DNA from: Takakia lepidozioides
Taxonomy: Eukaryota > Streptophyta > Takakiopsida > Takakiales > Takakiaceae
Reading direction: 5' to 3'
DNA: 64,000 nucleotides
NCBI GenBank assembly: GCA_030704615.1
Contig: CM060731.1
Coordinates: forward strand, 41,416,001 to 41,480,000
The position numbers and the translations under genes were made by a program. Positions 22,072 to 34,079 of the stretch are shown here, one piece after another (positions within the stretch are counted from its first letter, which is position 1; the number at the start of each line of letters is the position of its first letter). The notes beneath the pieces were generated by a model, which saw only the letters and a program-made list of their open reading frames with translations, did not search any database and had not been told where the DNA came from.

Positions 22072-23570
22072 GAAATGAAATGGTGCTTTATAACGTCCGC
22101 GGATAGCTCATAAAGCTTATGGGACAAAATGGAAGAAAACATGAGAGAGAAACAAATCCAGAACCCAAGAATAAAAACTAATGTTCTAACGATTGTCTAA
22201 GGGTGAAGGCCTTGTGCAGGTAGGCTGCCAAGCATTTTTGATCCTCATAGTGGAAGACATCAGTGAGAGTTTGGGTTCCACTGAATAAACAGTGGAATCT
22301 CCCACGGATCTCGTAGTATAGAGGGCAGTAGAAGAAGAAGTGTTCTTCAGTTTCAATTTCCTGGCTGCGCCCTATGCAAGCTGGACATAGGTGGTCGTCC
22401 CCGTTGCAGGTTTTCCCATCTGCCAGTCTCTATACCCACCCTGAACCGCCCCAATGCCCTCAGGAGGGAAGGAGATAAGGATGCTGAAAGGTAATTTGGT
22501 CTCAAGATTCTATCATCTCGGAGCACCAAGAATGTCTCTCGATAGAAGTGGAGCTTTGTCGTGAGATTGGGTAGCTTCCAAGTTCTCTTGACATGTAATT
22601 CCATAAGCTCTCTCCTAATGAGTCTGTTGCAGTCATGTCTGGATGTGATGTCCACCTCATCTGGATTCATTGGTAATAGGAGAGTCCGTTGCGTTGAAAT
22701 AAACTGTCCACTCGAGCATACCAGGAGTTCCTGAAACCTGCATCTTTGAGCCTCATAGATGTTGCGAGGGCCCTTGCCACGAGCCCCTTGGGTGGAAGGG
22801 CCTGTAATCTATGGAGAAAGATTGTAAGCCGGAAGGAAACCAGCCTGTCCCTCAGCACGAATGCGAGAGGACTCAGCCCAATCATCCAGTTCCATGGCCA
22901 CTACTGCCCCAAACAGTTTAGCAAGTAACGAGGACACCATAATAGTATGATAGTTGGTCGGTGCGAGCCTGTCACCGCTCTTGAAGAGTGGGTGGATGAT
23001 GCTCTTTGTCCACTCTGTTGGAAAGCCCCGTTGCACTACCTCATTGAAGAGGTGAGCTATAAAAGGGGCTAAAGTAGGTGCAGCATGCTTGATGAATTCA
23101 CTCTGAAGTCCTGAAATGTCGGCTGCCCTGCCATTTTGCAGCTTCTTGATTGCCTTGCTGACATTGGCCGTAGTAAAGAGAGAGAAGTGAAGGGGTTTAG
23201 AGGTTATGGGAGAATGAGTTTGGGTTGGGGAATGGTACAAAGACTGGGCATACTCATGCCAGACGTGAATGTCAGTGATTGGGGGAGGGTCTCTATGAGG
23301 TTTAAGGAGGGACCAAAAAGAACGAGGAGAAAATCTGATTTTAGCAAGGAAAGAAGATTGCAACTTGATACTGTCTGCTCCTCCAAGTCTTTGTCTCGGG
23401 CAGCGAGCACTTGCTGCAAAGTCTCCTCCGAAAGTAGGGAACTTGATCACAGGAGCGCATGGAAGCGGTCTCAGGGGCATGGGCTTGTGCCCAGTTCGGA
23501 CTGAGCAAAAATTGTCGATGGGGGACAGATAATAAGCAGGCGGAATGACTGCACTAGCATCACTGAACAC
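22072..23570 (-). mobile_element. Family A LINE copy, internally deleted
   Basis: On the minus strand 23,570-22,809 is open. It encodes the N-terminal RT blocks of a LINE: KAIKKLQNGRAADISGLQSE, FPTEWTKSIIHPLFKSGD, and a run like GQAGFLPAYNLSP where GFRP is usual. The frame then jumps directly to the 3' part (RLQALPPKGL at 22,800), so the YADD palm is missing. The copy ends near 22,072 with a sequence matching the family A tail (CCGCGGACGTTATAAAGC then ATTTCATTTC). No target duplication was resolved. It lies within the large RDR intron. Confidence 0.8.
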
Positions 23571-23639
23571 TCCTGCAATTGTGGGAGTAATGGAGTAAGT
23601 AACATTTGTGCTGGCTTGAAACTGATTCTGCCAGTCCTA

Positions 23640-24386
23640 AAGTGCACCCAAATGCCTTTAGTACCCATGCAAAGCTACCATGATTGATGGCATGGAATTG
23701 AGTGTTCGATGTGCAGGATGCTATACCGATAATGTTGGATGTACACATGATGGTCTGAGACTTGGTAACATCAGCACAATATTAAGACTGCGTCTCTATG
23801 TTGCACCAGTTCAGGTCTTAAGTTGGGCTGGTGCAATTTCTGTTGGCGTCACCTTAATGTCTGCATGGACCTGTTACTCTGTACTTATGCAGATGATTTT
23901 TTCCTGACACATTTATTAATAGTAGTGACCAGCTTGTACTAGAAGGGGATGTTCCAGGTGCAGGAAGCCACTGCAGCTACCCTTTCAGCAATCCCCTTTG
24001 AGCAGTTTTGCTCAATGTTTGCTTTCTTAGGACAAGCTAATGTGAAATTTCGTTGCTACTTCATAAGTGTTAGTGAGCTAACAACATGATTGCCTGACTT
24101 CTCTGGTTCTTTCAGAAAGGGCAGAAACTGAGTTCAAAGATTTGTAGCATGGTATCCCCATGATTTGAGCTTAGGGTTCTGTGTTGGGAGCTGATGATCT
24201 CAGTGGAGAGTGGTGGCCGCTTGTGACTGCCACACATGACGAAGTTGATGGTCATAGGCTTCATGATTGACAGCACAATGTTAAGACTACACTCTATGTT
24301 GTGTTAATTTAGCTTTTAACTTGAAATGATCCAGCATCTACTTTGTGTTACCTTTTAATGTCTGCGTGGAGTTTTTATTCTGTACT
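23640..24386 (+). repeat. Diverged duplicated intron segment
   Basis: Parts of 23,770-23,900 recur in diverged form at 24,255-24,387: CAGCACAAT(A/G)TTAAGACT, then TCTATGTTG, then TTTAATGTCTGC-like and TTCTGTACTT blocks in the same order. This looks like an old local duplication in the RDR intron. No coding content was identified. Confidence 0.45.
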
Positions 24387-24387
24387 T

Positions 24388-24527
24388 GAAATGAAATGAA
24401 ATGAAATGGTGCTTTATAACGTCCGCGGAAAGCTCATAGAGCTTATGGGACAAAATGGAAGAAAACATGAGAGAGGAACAAAACCAGGACCCAAGGATAA
24501 GAACTAATGTTCTAGCGATTGTCTTGA
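24388..24527 (-). mobile_element. Family A LINE 3' tail fragment
   Basis: This is a short 5'-truncated copy of the family A 3' end. On the plus strand it starts (GAAAT)n, then GGTGCTTTATAACGTCCGCGG and TCATAGAGCTTATGGGACAA, matching 22,072-22,200. A possible 7-bp duplication CTTGAAA (24,385 and 24,523) flanks it but is too short to prove the borders. Confidence 0.75.
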
Positions 24528-26442
24528 AAGAGATGATGTTAGAACCGATTTGGTCACAGATTTGACCCTGCCAATCTTAACGTGTAGGAAAGGCTGCTGG
24601 CTTTGTCATGAGTCTCCTGTCTCTAAGTGTAGGTCCAGAAACAAAGAAGGAAATAACATTCATAACAGAGAAGAAGCTTATAATACTGAAAACCCTATGA
24701 TGTTGGTAGAAAGAATGGAAAACAGAAATGTAACTTCGGCCAATCGTCCTTTCATTGGTTGTTCTGCTTTGCCATTTGCGCCTCCTGCAGATGTGCATGT
24801 ATGGCCTCTGAAGGTAGGGAACCTTTGATTGTTGGGCATTTTTTCAGTTGGTGGATCCATTTACTGTAAGTGATCCATGGGAGCCGTCGATGGACCACAC
24901 GCCAAAGGCAGAAAAAAAAATCTACTGATGATGAGGAGCAGAGGAACCATTTTGAGCAATTCTTGCGAGATCGATTTAAACCCAGGTGCGGGATCTGCAC
25001 TCACTCCATTTTCCTTTCATGTGGTCTATAAGATTTTATGCAGTTTTGTGTGGTTGACAATTATGACTGCAGAGCTATCTTTGCTACAGTGCCAAACAAG
25101 AGATGTACAGGCACATAGTTGATGTGATCCGGATCACGAAATTTTTCCCCAACGTGATTGTTCATACAAATATCTCTCCCTCTCTTCAATTCGGGGCATT
25201 TGATTTTGTGGCCTCTGGGCCGGCCCGGGACCTACTTGCCTCTGCCCCCATGCCCCACCACAGATGCCGCGGGTCTCAGGTGGGCCTCAGGGTCCAGCTC
25301 GGGAGTCAAAAGAGTCAGCAGGTTTTGCCCCTGAGCTGATCAGCTGCAAGAGTGTTGTGAAAAAATTTCTGCAAGATATGTGAGAGGGGAGATTGCATAC
25401 ACAAGACATCATATTGATCCAACATTCTTGATGCTTTTGCTTAACCAGCTATGCAACGGGTCAGATAGCAAACAGCTGGCTTGCCCAAATGGATAGATTG
25501 AACTGCAAGGATGTGACCGAAGAGGAGGAGGCAAAACTGAAGCGGAAAATTCCACAGCATGTCCATCCATATTACATGTCGCTTGATAGTAAAAAGTCGG
25601 GCGTGGAGGTGAGCCTAGCATCCTGCAAATTCTTAACTAGTTTGGTTATGCATCTTGTGTTTGACATGAGAGAGAATAGAGGATGTGAGTACATCCATGG
25701 AGAGCCCAGAGAAGGCCCCAAAATGGTGAGGGGCAAGGGCGGAATGGGACTTCTTGTTGCTACTTACGAAGTTTATACTTCCACCTCAATTCTTGGAAGG
25801 ATTTATGACCTAGTGAAGGCAGAAGACAGCAACCTCAATCCTCCTACTCGTTAAATCTCCTTTCCTTCTTTGAACATGCATAAAGGAATTTAATAAACTT
25901 CTGCTGTAAATTTGCCTCGTCTTTTTTGCCAATGTCTGGAGAAAGAGAAATTAACACTTACTGAAAGTTCGTTACTGTACTCATCTGGGCATACTCCCAA
26001 CACCCATTTGCACACAGCTGGAAAACAAGGAGGTGAATGGGAAAAGAAGCGAGCATAATGGCATCACTAGTGTCATGGAAGGCTGGCCCCATAAGTAAGC
26101 CTCCACCTTTAAATGTTCTTGATTCTGGTTTTGCAGAGTTTCTGAACAAGCACTAAGACACACAGGAGAGGGGCAGGGAGACAGACGATTGATGAGATAT
26201 CCTTCATAGTGCAGGTTTAGAGTAATACTTATCCTCCCAGAGCTCAAAAGGCAGGATTTAGCCCTCTGGATGATAAAGGTTGACGCAGTGACCAGAGAGA
26301 CTGGGCAGGCCTGAGCTCTTCATTCTCGTTAAGACCATCCAGTCTCCAGCTGACTATAAGCCATGTAACCTTCTGGTCGTCTTCAAGTCTGAAAAGTTTT
26401 CTTCTGGACACAATGTGGGGATGTTAGTCATCACCTACCTTC

Positions 26443-26660
26443 ACTCCAATTCCTGTGGTGTTTGAGAGGAGGGAGAGAAAGAGGATTATTGTCACAAAGA
26501 CCATTGGGGATGATTGTCTAACCTACCTTCATCCCAATCCTTCAGCTTGTCACACTTCCTGTGGTGTTTGAGAGGAGGGAGAGAAAGAGGATTATTCTCG
26601 CAAAGACCATTGGGATGATTGCCTAACCTACCTTCATCCCAATCCTTCAGCTTGCAATTT
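26443..26660 (+). repeat. 106-bp tandem duplication
   Basis: A segment containing TCCTGTGGTGTTTGAGAGG, GGGAGAGAAAGAGGATTATT and CAAAGACCATTGGG occurs twice, starting at 26,451 and 26,557, with a few substitutions. There is no coding content. Confidence 0.8.
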
Positions 26661-26726
26661 TGCTAGTGTTATTGTGGAGGAGAAATGAAATGTATCTCTT
26701 CTCTTGTTTCAAGCTCCTTCCCTCAA

Positions 26727-27216
26727 TCTCCCTAAGGCATTGGCAGGTTGAGGGTGGGCTCCCAGTCTGAGGATAGAGACTGGCAGGTGGGAAGACCTGC
26801 AACATGAAGACCGACTATGCCCTGCTTGTGTGGGGAAATACAGGGAAATTGAAGTGAAGAACATGTCCTCTTTCACTGGCCTTTGTACCATGAGATCCGT
26901 GGGAGATTCCACTGTCTACTCGGGGATACCCAGTCCCTCGCAGAGGTCTTCCATCACGAGGATCAGAAATGCTTTGCAGCTTACCTGCATGAAGCATTGA
27001 CTCTTAAACAATCCCTTGAGCTTCAGTTGCTCTTGAGTTGTTTGTGGCCCCCCTCTCTTTTTTGGTTTCCTCTCACATGTTTCTTCCATTTTGTCCCATG
27101 AGCTCCATGAGCTTTTCGCGGACGTTATAAAGCACCATTTCATGTCATTTCTTCCTCTTGTCCCATAAGCTCTTTGAGCTTCCTGTGGATGCTATAAAAT
27201 ACCATTTCATTTCATT
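26727..27216 (+). mobile_element. Family A LINE 3' fragment with repeated tails
   Basis: This matches 16,400-16,975 with frame damage. The peptide HEIRGRFHCLLGDTQSLAEV (about 26,890) parallels the one after the CCHC knuckle in copy 2. The 3' tail block (GAGCTTxxCGxGGACGTTATAAAGCACCATTTCAT) appears twice in a row, at about 27,091-27,150 and 27,151-27,216, which suggests a tail-into-tail insertion or slippage. Confidence 0.75.
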
Positions 27217-29213
27217 TCTCCTCCACCGGTCGTTATAAGGTATCGTTTTATTGATCCACAGTAGTAGCATTGGACTAACTTCTCTACTTCACTAAATGTC
27301 TGTTGCTTTACAGCTGTATAACTTGTCAGCATGACGCCTTTTACTAGATCAGCTACTACTCACTGCGGACGCTAGTGGATGAACCAATGTTCAGTGGAAG
27401 GCTAGATAATTATAGAGGATGGCTAGATAATTAATATGGCATGTTATGTGTGTGTTAGCAGGGGAGATAATACTGGAAATGAAGTTTATGTGTCCCGGAT
27501 TTGGGCAGTACTGCAACGAATGGGAGCAGCATTTCAAGGAGTACAGGATGTGGATGGCAGCGAATATCAATGATACATCTTTGGACAAAGAGAGAAGAAA
27601 TACCCAGTCCGAGTCAATGTATACAAAGTACCGACAGGTACTTCAAAGCTCTTACAGCATGTTACAGTCAACCTGCAAATGATGATGGTGTTTCTCAATG
27701 ACTTAGCATATGCCCACAGTTAGCAGAATTATAAATTGCCCAGAGAACTCCACACCTTGATCTCACAAATGCTAATGTTCAACGCGAAAATCTGGAGTGT
27801 AGACCATCTTGGCTCTCTGGTATGGTTCTGGGTGGCACCCAACCAGCACTACCAGCATTATTTGTTTTCCCACTCCACCTTCACGAGTTGTTGCTCCTTG
27901 TACAATCTTGCGTTTCATAACCATTCTTCCCAACATACCAGTCTAGATCAATATCATGCTTCGCTATGTGCATGGAATTAGCTTTCTGTTGCTGTTCTTG
28001 TTTGTCATGCTACACGGTTTTTGCGGTTCATCCAATCTTGGACAGACCTGAAGTGAATCTGATTTCTATCCTCTAAAACGGAGCCATTAAGATGTTTTTG
28101 GAAGGTGTTTGGTCCAGACTAAACATAATGAGATTCCATGTGGGTTGTGAAGTTGCTCTATGCCGGAGCACTCAAGATGAAGGGCCGGCAATTATTGACT
28201 GAGACAATCTTTCAGAGGGCTACGGCCATTCATAGCGTGGTGTATAGCCATTATAACTACAAAATACGTGAAAGACCAGATCCTATGTCAAGAGGATGGT
28301 TCCCCCCAAGCCTTTGCTTTGCTTGGAAGGTGGCTGGAATCGTGCTTTGTGAGATGTGTGGAGAAGATGATGATATCCGTATAAGCCCGTTGGTATACAG
28401 AGAAATGTTTCTAGGAAAGGAAACGAGTCTGGAGGGGAATTACTCGTAGTCGATGTCAGGATAAGGACAATAGAGTGAAAAGAACACCATAGGAGGGGGA
28501 AAGTATCTAGACTTTCTTGCAGTAAATTATGTTTACCTTTGGTGTGCACTTGACCAATGACCACAGTCCAAATGTTTCACTTCCCCTCTGATCCAGAAAA
28601 CTTCCAGGTTGATTGGCAATACTGAGTGCTGAGTACTTGCAGAGGTGCAGTATGTGCACCATAATGTAATTTATTCAGGATTGGTACTAAGGTGCCAATG
28701 ACATTTTCTCAATGTTTAATGTGCTTTGGGCTGCTTGGGCTGCTTTGTCTGATGACTTTTTCGTGGGGTTTTTGGAGCTTGACTAGTGAACTGCCTGGTG
28801 GACCTCTGTTATTTACATTTATCACCTTCCACAAGTGATTTGTAGTCTTTGCTTTGTTGTGTGTTGCATATCCTGCAGCTTTAAGAGTTGGAGTCAATGG
28901 GATGGTTCTCTTTCAACTGTTCCAAAAGTTTTCATAGCAGTCCAAAACTGGATGCCTGCATGTGAAAGTAGACTTCACACACGATTTCATACTAAGAAAA
29001 CTGTAATTCTGTCTGGAGTCATTCTCAGGATGTGCACATACACCTATGCTTTCAGATTGTTTTTGGGCAAGTTCTTTGGGGTACCTCCTTTGTAGTGATC
29101 TTAGGAGTGGCCCTTGTCTTCTGGCATGTTGCACCCTTTCCATATTAACCCCTAAACACCTAAGAGGCCATCCAATGGCCTCATGGTTTCACTTCAACAC
29201 AAAGTTCTCAATG

Positions 29214-29617
29214 GATACTCAACCGCATCCAAAGCTGCTATATGCAGCATCTGCATGAAGAGCTGCTCTACCAGAGATATCTACTCCGATGCAAACGGTG
29301 TGGCAGGTGAGAGAGATGAGCATGAGAAGGGTAAAGTGGATTGGGGTTTCTTGCATGGAATGGGGTGGCCCATTGTATCATTGTTGTTAGAAAACAATGG
29401 GTCGGTGAAAACCCCATCTGAAGGGGATTACATGGATGGAATCAATCAAAAATATGTGAGGACCTTCTTGACTTGATTGAAAACATTGGGACCATTTCGA
29501 TTCTCAAACAACAAAACCAATCTTTTCTTAAAATAAGAAAGGTGGCAAAGTGCTGAAAATGCTCCCCTCCATACTATCAGGACAACAGAGCGTGAGTGCG
29601 TGAGGTGGTGCAGGACG
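29214..29617. other. Spacer upstream of the COX7c-like gene
   Basis: This holds unique sequence after the end of repeat copy 3, with an ORF at 29,183-29,476 that starts inside the repeat and has no recognisable domain. The stretch just before the start codon would contain the promoter and 5' leader, but no clear TATA box was seen. Confidence 0.3.
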
Positions 29618-32600
29618 ATGGCGATGGTGGGCGAGGCTGCCCGATCCGCTTCCCGTCTTCTTCTATCTTGTCTTCGGAGCTCGCCTAGCCAGATTGGTGC
29701 TGGTAATGGAACTATCCAGCGTTTTGGGTCAATTGGCTGTCGGATGAGTAGCAGAGACGGATTCGTGGTAGGGCATATTCATTCTGAGATAAGAGACATA
29801 GATGTTTCCTTTCCTTTGAATATAGTTAATCGCTGATCCGTTGTAGGGATATAAAGTTCCCATTTGCTGCGAGATATCATCTCTTGCAAATGGAATCTCC
29901 GCAGGTTTCTACCCTATCATCCAGATCTGACTTAAGAAACATAGCTGTGTCATTCCCACTTGATCGAGGTAGTGAAAGGTCCTTAGACGGTCGGGAGGTC
30001 GTCTGTTGCAACAAATTATTCCGTGCAAGACGAGTCTTCGTTAGTTTAGAACTAATCTAGATTACTCTAAGTTCTCATTCTGTACGCACGGGAAGAGATA
30101 GATGATGCGCTCATCATACATGGATGCAGTATCCTTTGCATGCCCTTGGCTTGTCGCCTTAGTCGACCCAGGGTGGGGAGCTCTTAAACTCAGCTTAGAG
30201 AGAAAAGGCCCTCCACTTTGTAGACTGGTCTGGTATTTAATACCAGTACTTTATACCAGTCCTTCACTATATACCAGACCAACACTAGTGTTGTTCTGGT
30301 ATCAGGTTTAGGACATACAAGACTGGTCCTGGTACCAGACGTATCACAAAACTTTCGTACCGGGGGGATTGCGAGGAAATGAAAAGGTTTTCTGGCGAGG
30401 ACATGCCTCTGCTCACCAACCTCAGACGACTGCGCCAGCCTCAGCCTGGTGAGCCGATTGTGTGGTAATCCAATGCCTCTACTTCTAAAACTAGACTGCA
30501 GGGTGCTATGCAAATTAGTGTAGTACGGACACACTCCATCCTTCACCTATCTGGGAGACAGACTGGGGTGCTCCAATCCATTTGGAACCTGAAGTGCTGT
30601 TCGATGATGAGAACTGGCCAGTACATGACATGAGCATTCACTTGTGGCATCTCAGCATATCTGTCAAGCTGGAAGTGGGGCAGTTAACCCTTAAGCCCTC
30701 AACTGTAGGATCCTCTAGTGGAAGCTGATTTGGTGCTCAACAGGAGCCCCACACCTGCCCACAATTAGCAGGTTCTCTTGATCCCTTCAAACTTGTTCCA
30801 TGGGGTTGCAAAGTTCTCAACTTGAAAGACAAGATCTGTTACTCTGCCACCTTCGTGAAATGCTCCAGCCATGGTTTATCTGTTTTTGTTCCATCCACGT
30901 ATGGCAAACCATTGTCTAGCATTACTTGACTGCTGTTTACTTTGTCATTGACCAGTCTTCATAGAAATTACAGTGAACTTCCCCAGGCAGCTGCCAATAA
31001 GTGTCTCCAACATCCACACTATCTATATTGTATATGAGTATGGTTATGATCAATTATCACTATATGGGTAATGTCAGAAGCTATTGCGCTCAGTCATGGC
31101 TTTTCAATATGGGATACACTGTGGCAACACCCAATGAAAGGACAGTTCTGACTTCGTGCTGGGAAGTTTGTTACTGTCTTTCTTATGCGTCTGGTACATT
31201 GGTTCTGTCAACTAGATCACAGTTTTTACCATCTATTCTGTTGATGAATCCAGGTAATTCATTGACTGCCAATGTAATGGTCAGTAGTCTAACAAAATGC
31301 AATTGTAGAACATCTGCTGTTCTCAAACATTCTTTGAACTGAAAGACAGCAGCACATATGCTGACGTGGTAGTTTGCCACATGCTGAATTAGTTGTCACA
31401 TGATCAGGAAAACAGTTTTTGTTTTCAATCAAAATCCATTCACTCGACCCTCATCATGGATCATCTGCCTAGATACTATATCCATTGCTGTTTGATCTCC
31501 TCTTGAAAGCTATCATGGTGATTCTATTAGGCTTTTAGCAAATGGAATTGGCAGGGAAGCCTTACGAATGGACTGAAGGAAAAGTTTATTGAGGGTGACT
31601 AAAGTTGCATGGATATGAGCTGAATATTGAATGCTTGTGTGGTGCTTGGGTATGTAGTTCTGCATTCATGGCTCAAGTGTAGATTTGTAAATTTGATCAG
31701 CTTTGGAAGTTACTTTCTACTGAGGATGATTACGTTGTCGGGATTGGGATCTAAACGGGAACATTGATGATGTATACTGATGATCAAATTCTTAATTTAA
31801 GACAGATTCCCCTAGGTTAAATTTAATACTCCACTAGTGTGGAAATCTGGATGAAGTTCCAGCTGACAAAGTGAACAGCTGTTTCTTTCCATGTATAGAG
31901 TTACGATGTATCTTCAAGTCGCTGGGACTTCTAAACACTAGTGAGGATTGGCCTTGGACCTAGATCACTTACATCACCTGGATTTCTTCACATTGAGAGG
32001 GTCAGCTATCTGGTTAGTGGTCTGCTTAACTTGGGAGCAATTCCCGTTAGTACACAAGAAGGTTCTTTGGACCCCTGTGTTCGACGGAACCCTGGTTATC
32101 ATAAGAAAATCTACCTGTTGGTGCTTCTCCTTGCCGCTCAGCTAATGATCGCAGAGAATCTCTGGTCAGGAATATGACCTGCTCTTCAAATTTTTGTAGG
32201 CTGGATAGGTAGATTCCTTTGACCAGAACATTGAACCAGTGTGGTATCCGACTTCTAACCTACTGACAGTCGGTATCACTGTAACTTATGTGTTGTTTAA
32301 TTCTGTAAATTCTGTACCGAATTTCCAGGAAAGTGTCAATGATCTTTATTCAAGAAGTTTGGTTTAGTTAGGTGGTTGGGTAGCTTTGTACAGCTGGAGT
32401 GGTTGGAAGAGTTTTCCCAGGTACTTTTTTCTCCCATTTCAGTAATGAATTAAAGCCCATAATGCGATGGACGGAAAGCCTGTAAGGTAGACATGTGCAG
32501 AACAAAAAAAGGTGAAGACTCCAAAGCTCAGAGTCAGAACAGTCTCCAAATCTGATTTGTCACGGACATCCAAATATTATTGTAGGTTCCTGTACTAACT

Positions 32601-32992
32601 GTCACGAGGCAAACCCGGGCTCTTAACTAAAAGTGTGAATGCAGGACTGACATGCAGAACTTGCTCTTGAGAACACCCAACCCTTGTATAAGAGACAATG
32701 TGCTAGTGGTTGCTCAAGTTCTGTCAAGTGTTAACAGTCCTGATAGTTTTGGCTTATATTCATGAAAACCAAACAAGAACTTGTTATTGCAGGAACACGC
32801 CAGTTCCATGTGACAGGACCAAAGCGCTACAGTGATGACTATATTCATGCAGACCACATGTATAACATCCCCGGGATGAAGCACCGCAAGCTGAAAATGT
32901 TTGTGGGTACTTTCGGTGCTTTGGCAATTGGGACAATGGTACCTATCTGGGCTGTTCAGTATCAGATGAAGAAGCAAGGAGGGGGATTATGA
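29618..32992 (+). CDS. Small mitochondrial inner-membrane protein, COX7c-like, two exons
   Basis: Exon 1 is 29,618-29,702 and exon 2 is 32,793-32,992, joined in phase 1 across a 3.1-kb GT-AG intron. The 94-residue product starts with an Arg/Ser-rich, acid-poor leader (EAARSASRLLLSCLRSS) like a mitochondrial presequence. It then has the block DDYIHADHMYNIPGMKHRKL and one membrane segment (VGTFGALAIGTMVPIWAV), and ends in a basic tail. This layout resembles the small plant cytochrome c oxidase subunit 7c-related proteins as I recall them; the family name is an inference. The reading frame is intact. The intron holds palindromic TACCAG-rich sequence near 30,220-30,340 and nothing else I recognised. 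Confidence 0.6.
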
Positions 32993-34079
32993 AGTGAATC
33001 TATCAACAGTGATGATCATTTCTGACTTCAAAATGGGATTGGTGTGTATTGCACGGCTACACAAAGTAGTACAATCCAAAATCAATACTCTTGTAAGGGT
33101 TCTCAAGGGATTTCTTAACTGTTGCTACACACCCTGGTACTCTTGGGGTTTTTTTTATCATGGGAGATGCTGGTGGTGGGTACCAGTTGTGGAATAATGG
33201 GTTTTTTTCGTGCCGAATTTGTTGGCTAGACAGTATAGTGTCCTGAACCTCAGTAAGGAGGGTTCGTGACACATTTTTAAACCAAGTTCAGGCTCAACAT
33301 TACTCTTTCAGCTTTTGCAAGTTTTTGCTTAAGCTTTTGTTTGCGTTCTCTTTTCTCTCAGAGCAATCTTGCAAAGAAGTTTATCGGAAGCCAATATCAG
33401 AGGCAATTAGTATACAAGAGCTGGGAAGAAACAGAAACAGGGTTGGGTTGTGATACAAAGACTAAAATGGGGCCTCAAGCCCATTAATGTTGCACAGAGC
33501 TAATGCAAGGATCAATGCTCTCTCACAACATTGTCGACCCACGATTTGAACCCAGGACCAACACAGCATGAGCCCTCGAATGAGACCCTGGGATCGAAGC
33601 CTGAATCCCACATCTTCTAGTTTAGTTTTAGTCTACGAAAGGAATTTAATAACGGTCACTGCTCGTCGGAACGTTCCAACTTCCAGCACACATGGAAACT
33701 AAAATGCGAGGCGGGACCATTTGAATTCAAATTTAAGATCGACGGCGGCGGAATAACCATCGAGGAGATCGACGGCGGATAAGGAGTAGCTGTTGGCGTG
33801 AAGGTGCAGAGAGGCAGGTGAGTGGTACGTATAAGAGTTTGTAGAGTTTGTTGTTTGTTTGATCTCGTCTCTGCCGAGTTCTGGTTTCTGTGAAGATCGG
33901 AGGCTTTCTTGGTTGCTCCAGTCTGTGGGCGTCTTGTGGTTATGGCTCTTTGTCAAGTTTCACAATAGTCGCTAGGAATTCGTGCAATTCTCAGACAGGA
34001 GTGGCGAGAGACTTGTACAAGGTTGTAGTGCTCAAAAGATTGGGCTGGGGTTGTACTGGGAAGTTTCAGAAGCACGGAG
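32993..34079. other. Spacer between COX7c-like gene and peroxidase fragment
   Basis: This contains the 3' flank of the small gene and unique sequence. At 33,535-33,610 a minus-strand GGGTTCAAATC motif resembles a pol III B box, possibly a SINE relic. The ORF at 33,890-34,132 leads into the peroxidase similarity only in its last part. Confidence 0.3.

Larger units (their letters stand above)
17095..25854 (+). pseudogene. RNA-dependent RNA polymerase, gamma-type (RDR3-like), N-terminus missing and frames broken
   Basis: RDRs copy single-stranded RNA into double-stranded RNA for silencing. Exons recognised: 17,095-17,181 (VEIIDDEIC), 17,551-~17,697 (IHTDGCGYISRNLA, close to the RDR-gamma HTDGTGFIS block), 17,842-17,919 (MMQVRLFEKGNVWKGVLLVN), 19,553-~19,701 (NAKLFQHLVLLLKIGGV), 20,408-20,636, 21,644-21,843, 24,848-24,985, 25,449-25,618 (GQIANSWLAQMDRL) and 25,772-25,854. 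The catalytic DxDGD loop is present as DLDGD at about 21,807. Frame changes occur at 21,661 (one C short), at 24,912-24,920 (one A too many) and, by phase, at 17,180 and 25,771. The roughly 400 N-terminal residues of the family have no room upstream, where the repeat and TNL tail lie. Whether the gene is dead or mis-sequenced is unclear. Confidence 0.85.
25970..29213 (+). mobile_element. Repeated LINE-containing segment, copy 3, interrupted
   Basis: This is in the same orientation as copy 2. Positions 25,980-26,150 match 2470-2300 (inverted) and 27,440-29,213 match 2290 down to about 670. The match ends just before the RT YADD box. Between the two parts lie a 106-bp tandem duplication and a family A LINE fragment. 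The copy is more diverged than copies 1 and 2 are from each other. It keeps a recognisable peptide (GEDDDIRISPLVYREMFLGK, about 28,361-28,420) shared by all three copies. Confidence 0.8.

Noticed and set aside
24385..24529. CTTGAAA repeats as target duplication of the family A tail fragment
   Set aside because: Seven bases in AT-rich DNA is too short to distinguish from chance.
30220..30340. Cluster of TACCAG/CTGGTA palindromes as a possible MITE
   Set aside because: No terminal inverted repeats with a target duplication could be defined.
33535..33610. Possible tRNA gene or SINE (GGGTTCAAATC on the minus strand)
   Set aside because: Only a B-box-like word is present; no convincing A box, arms or tail.
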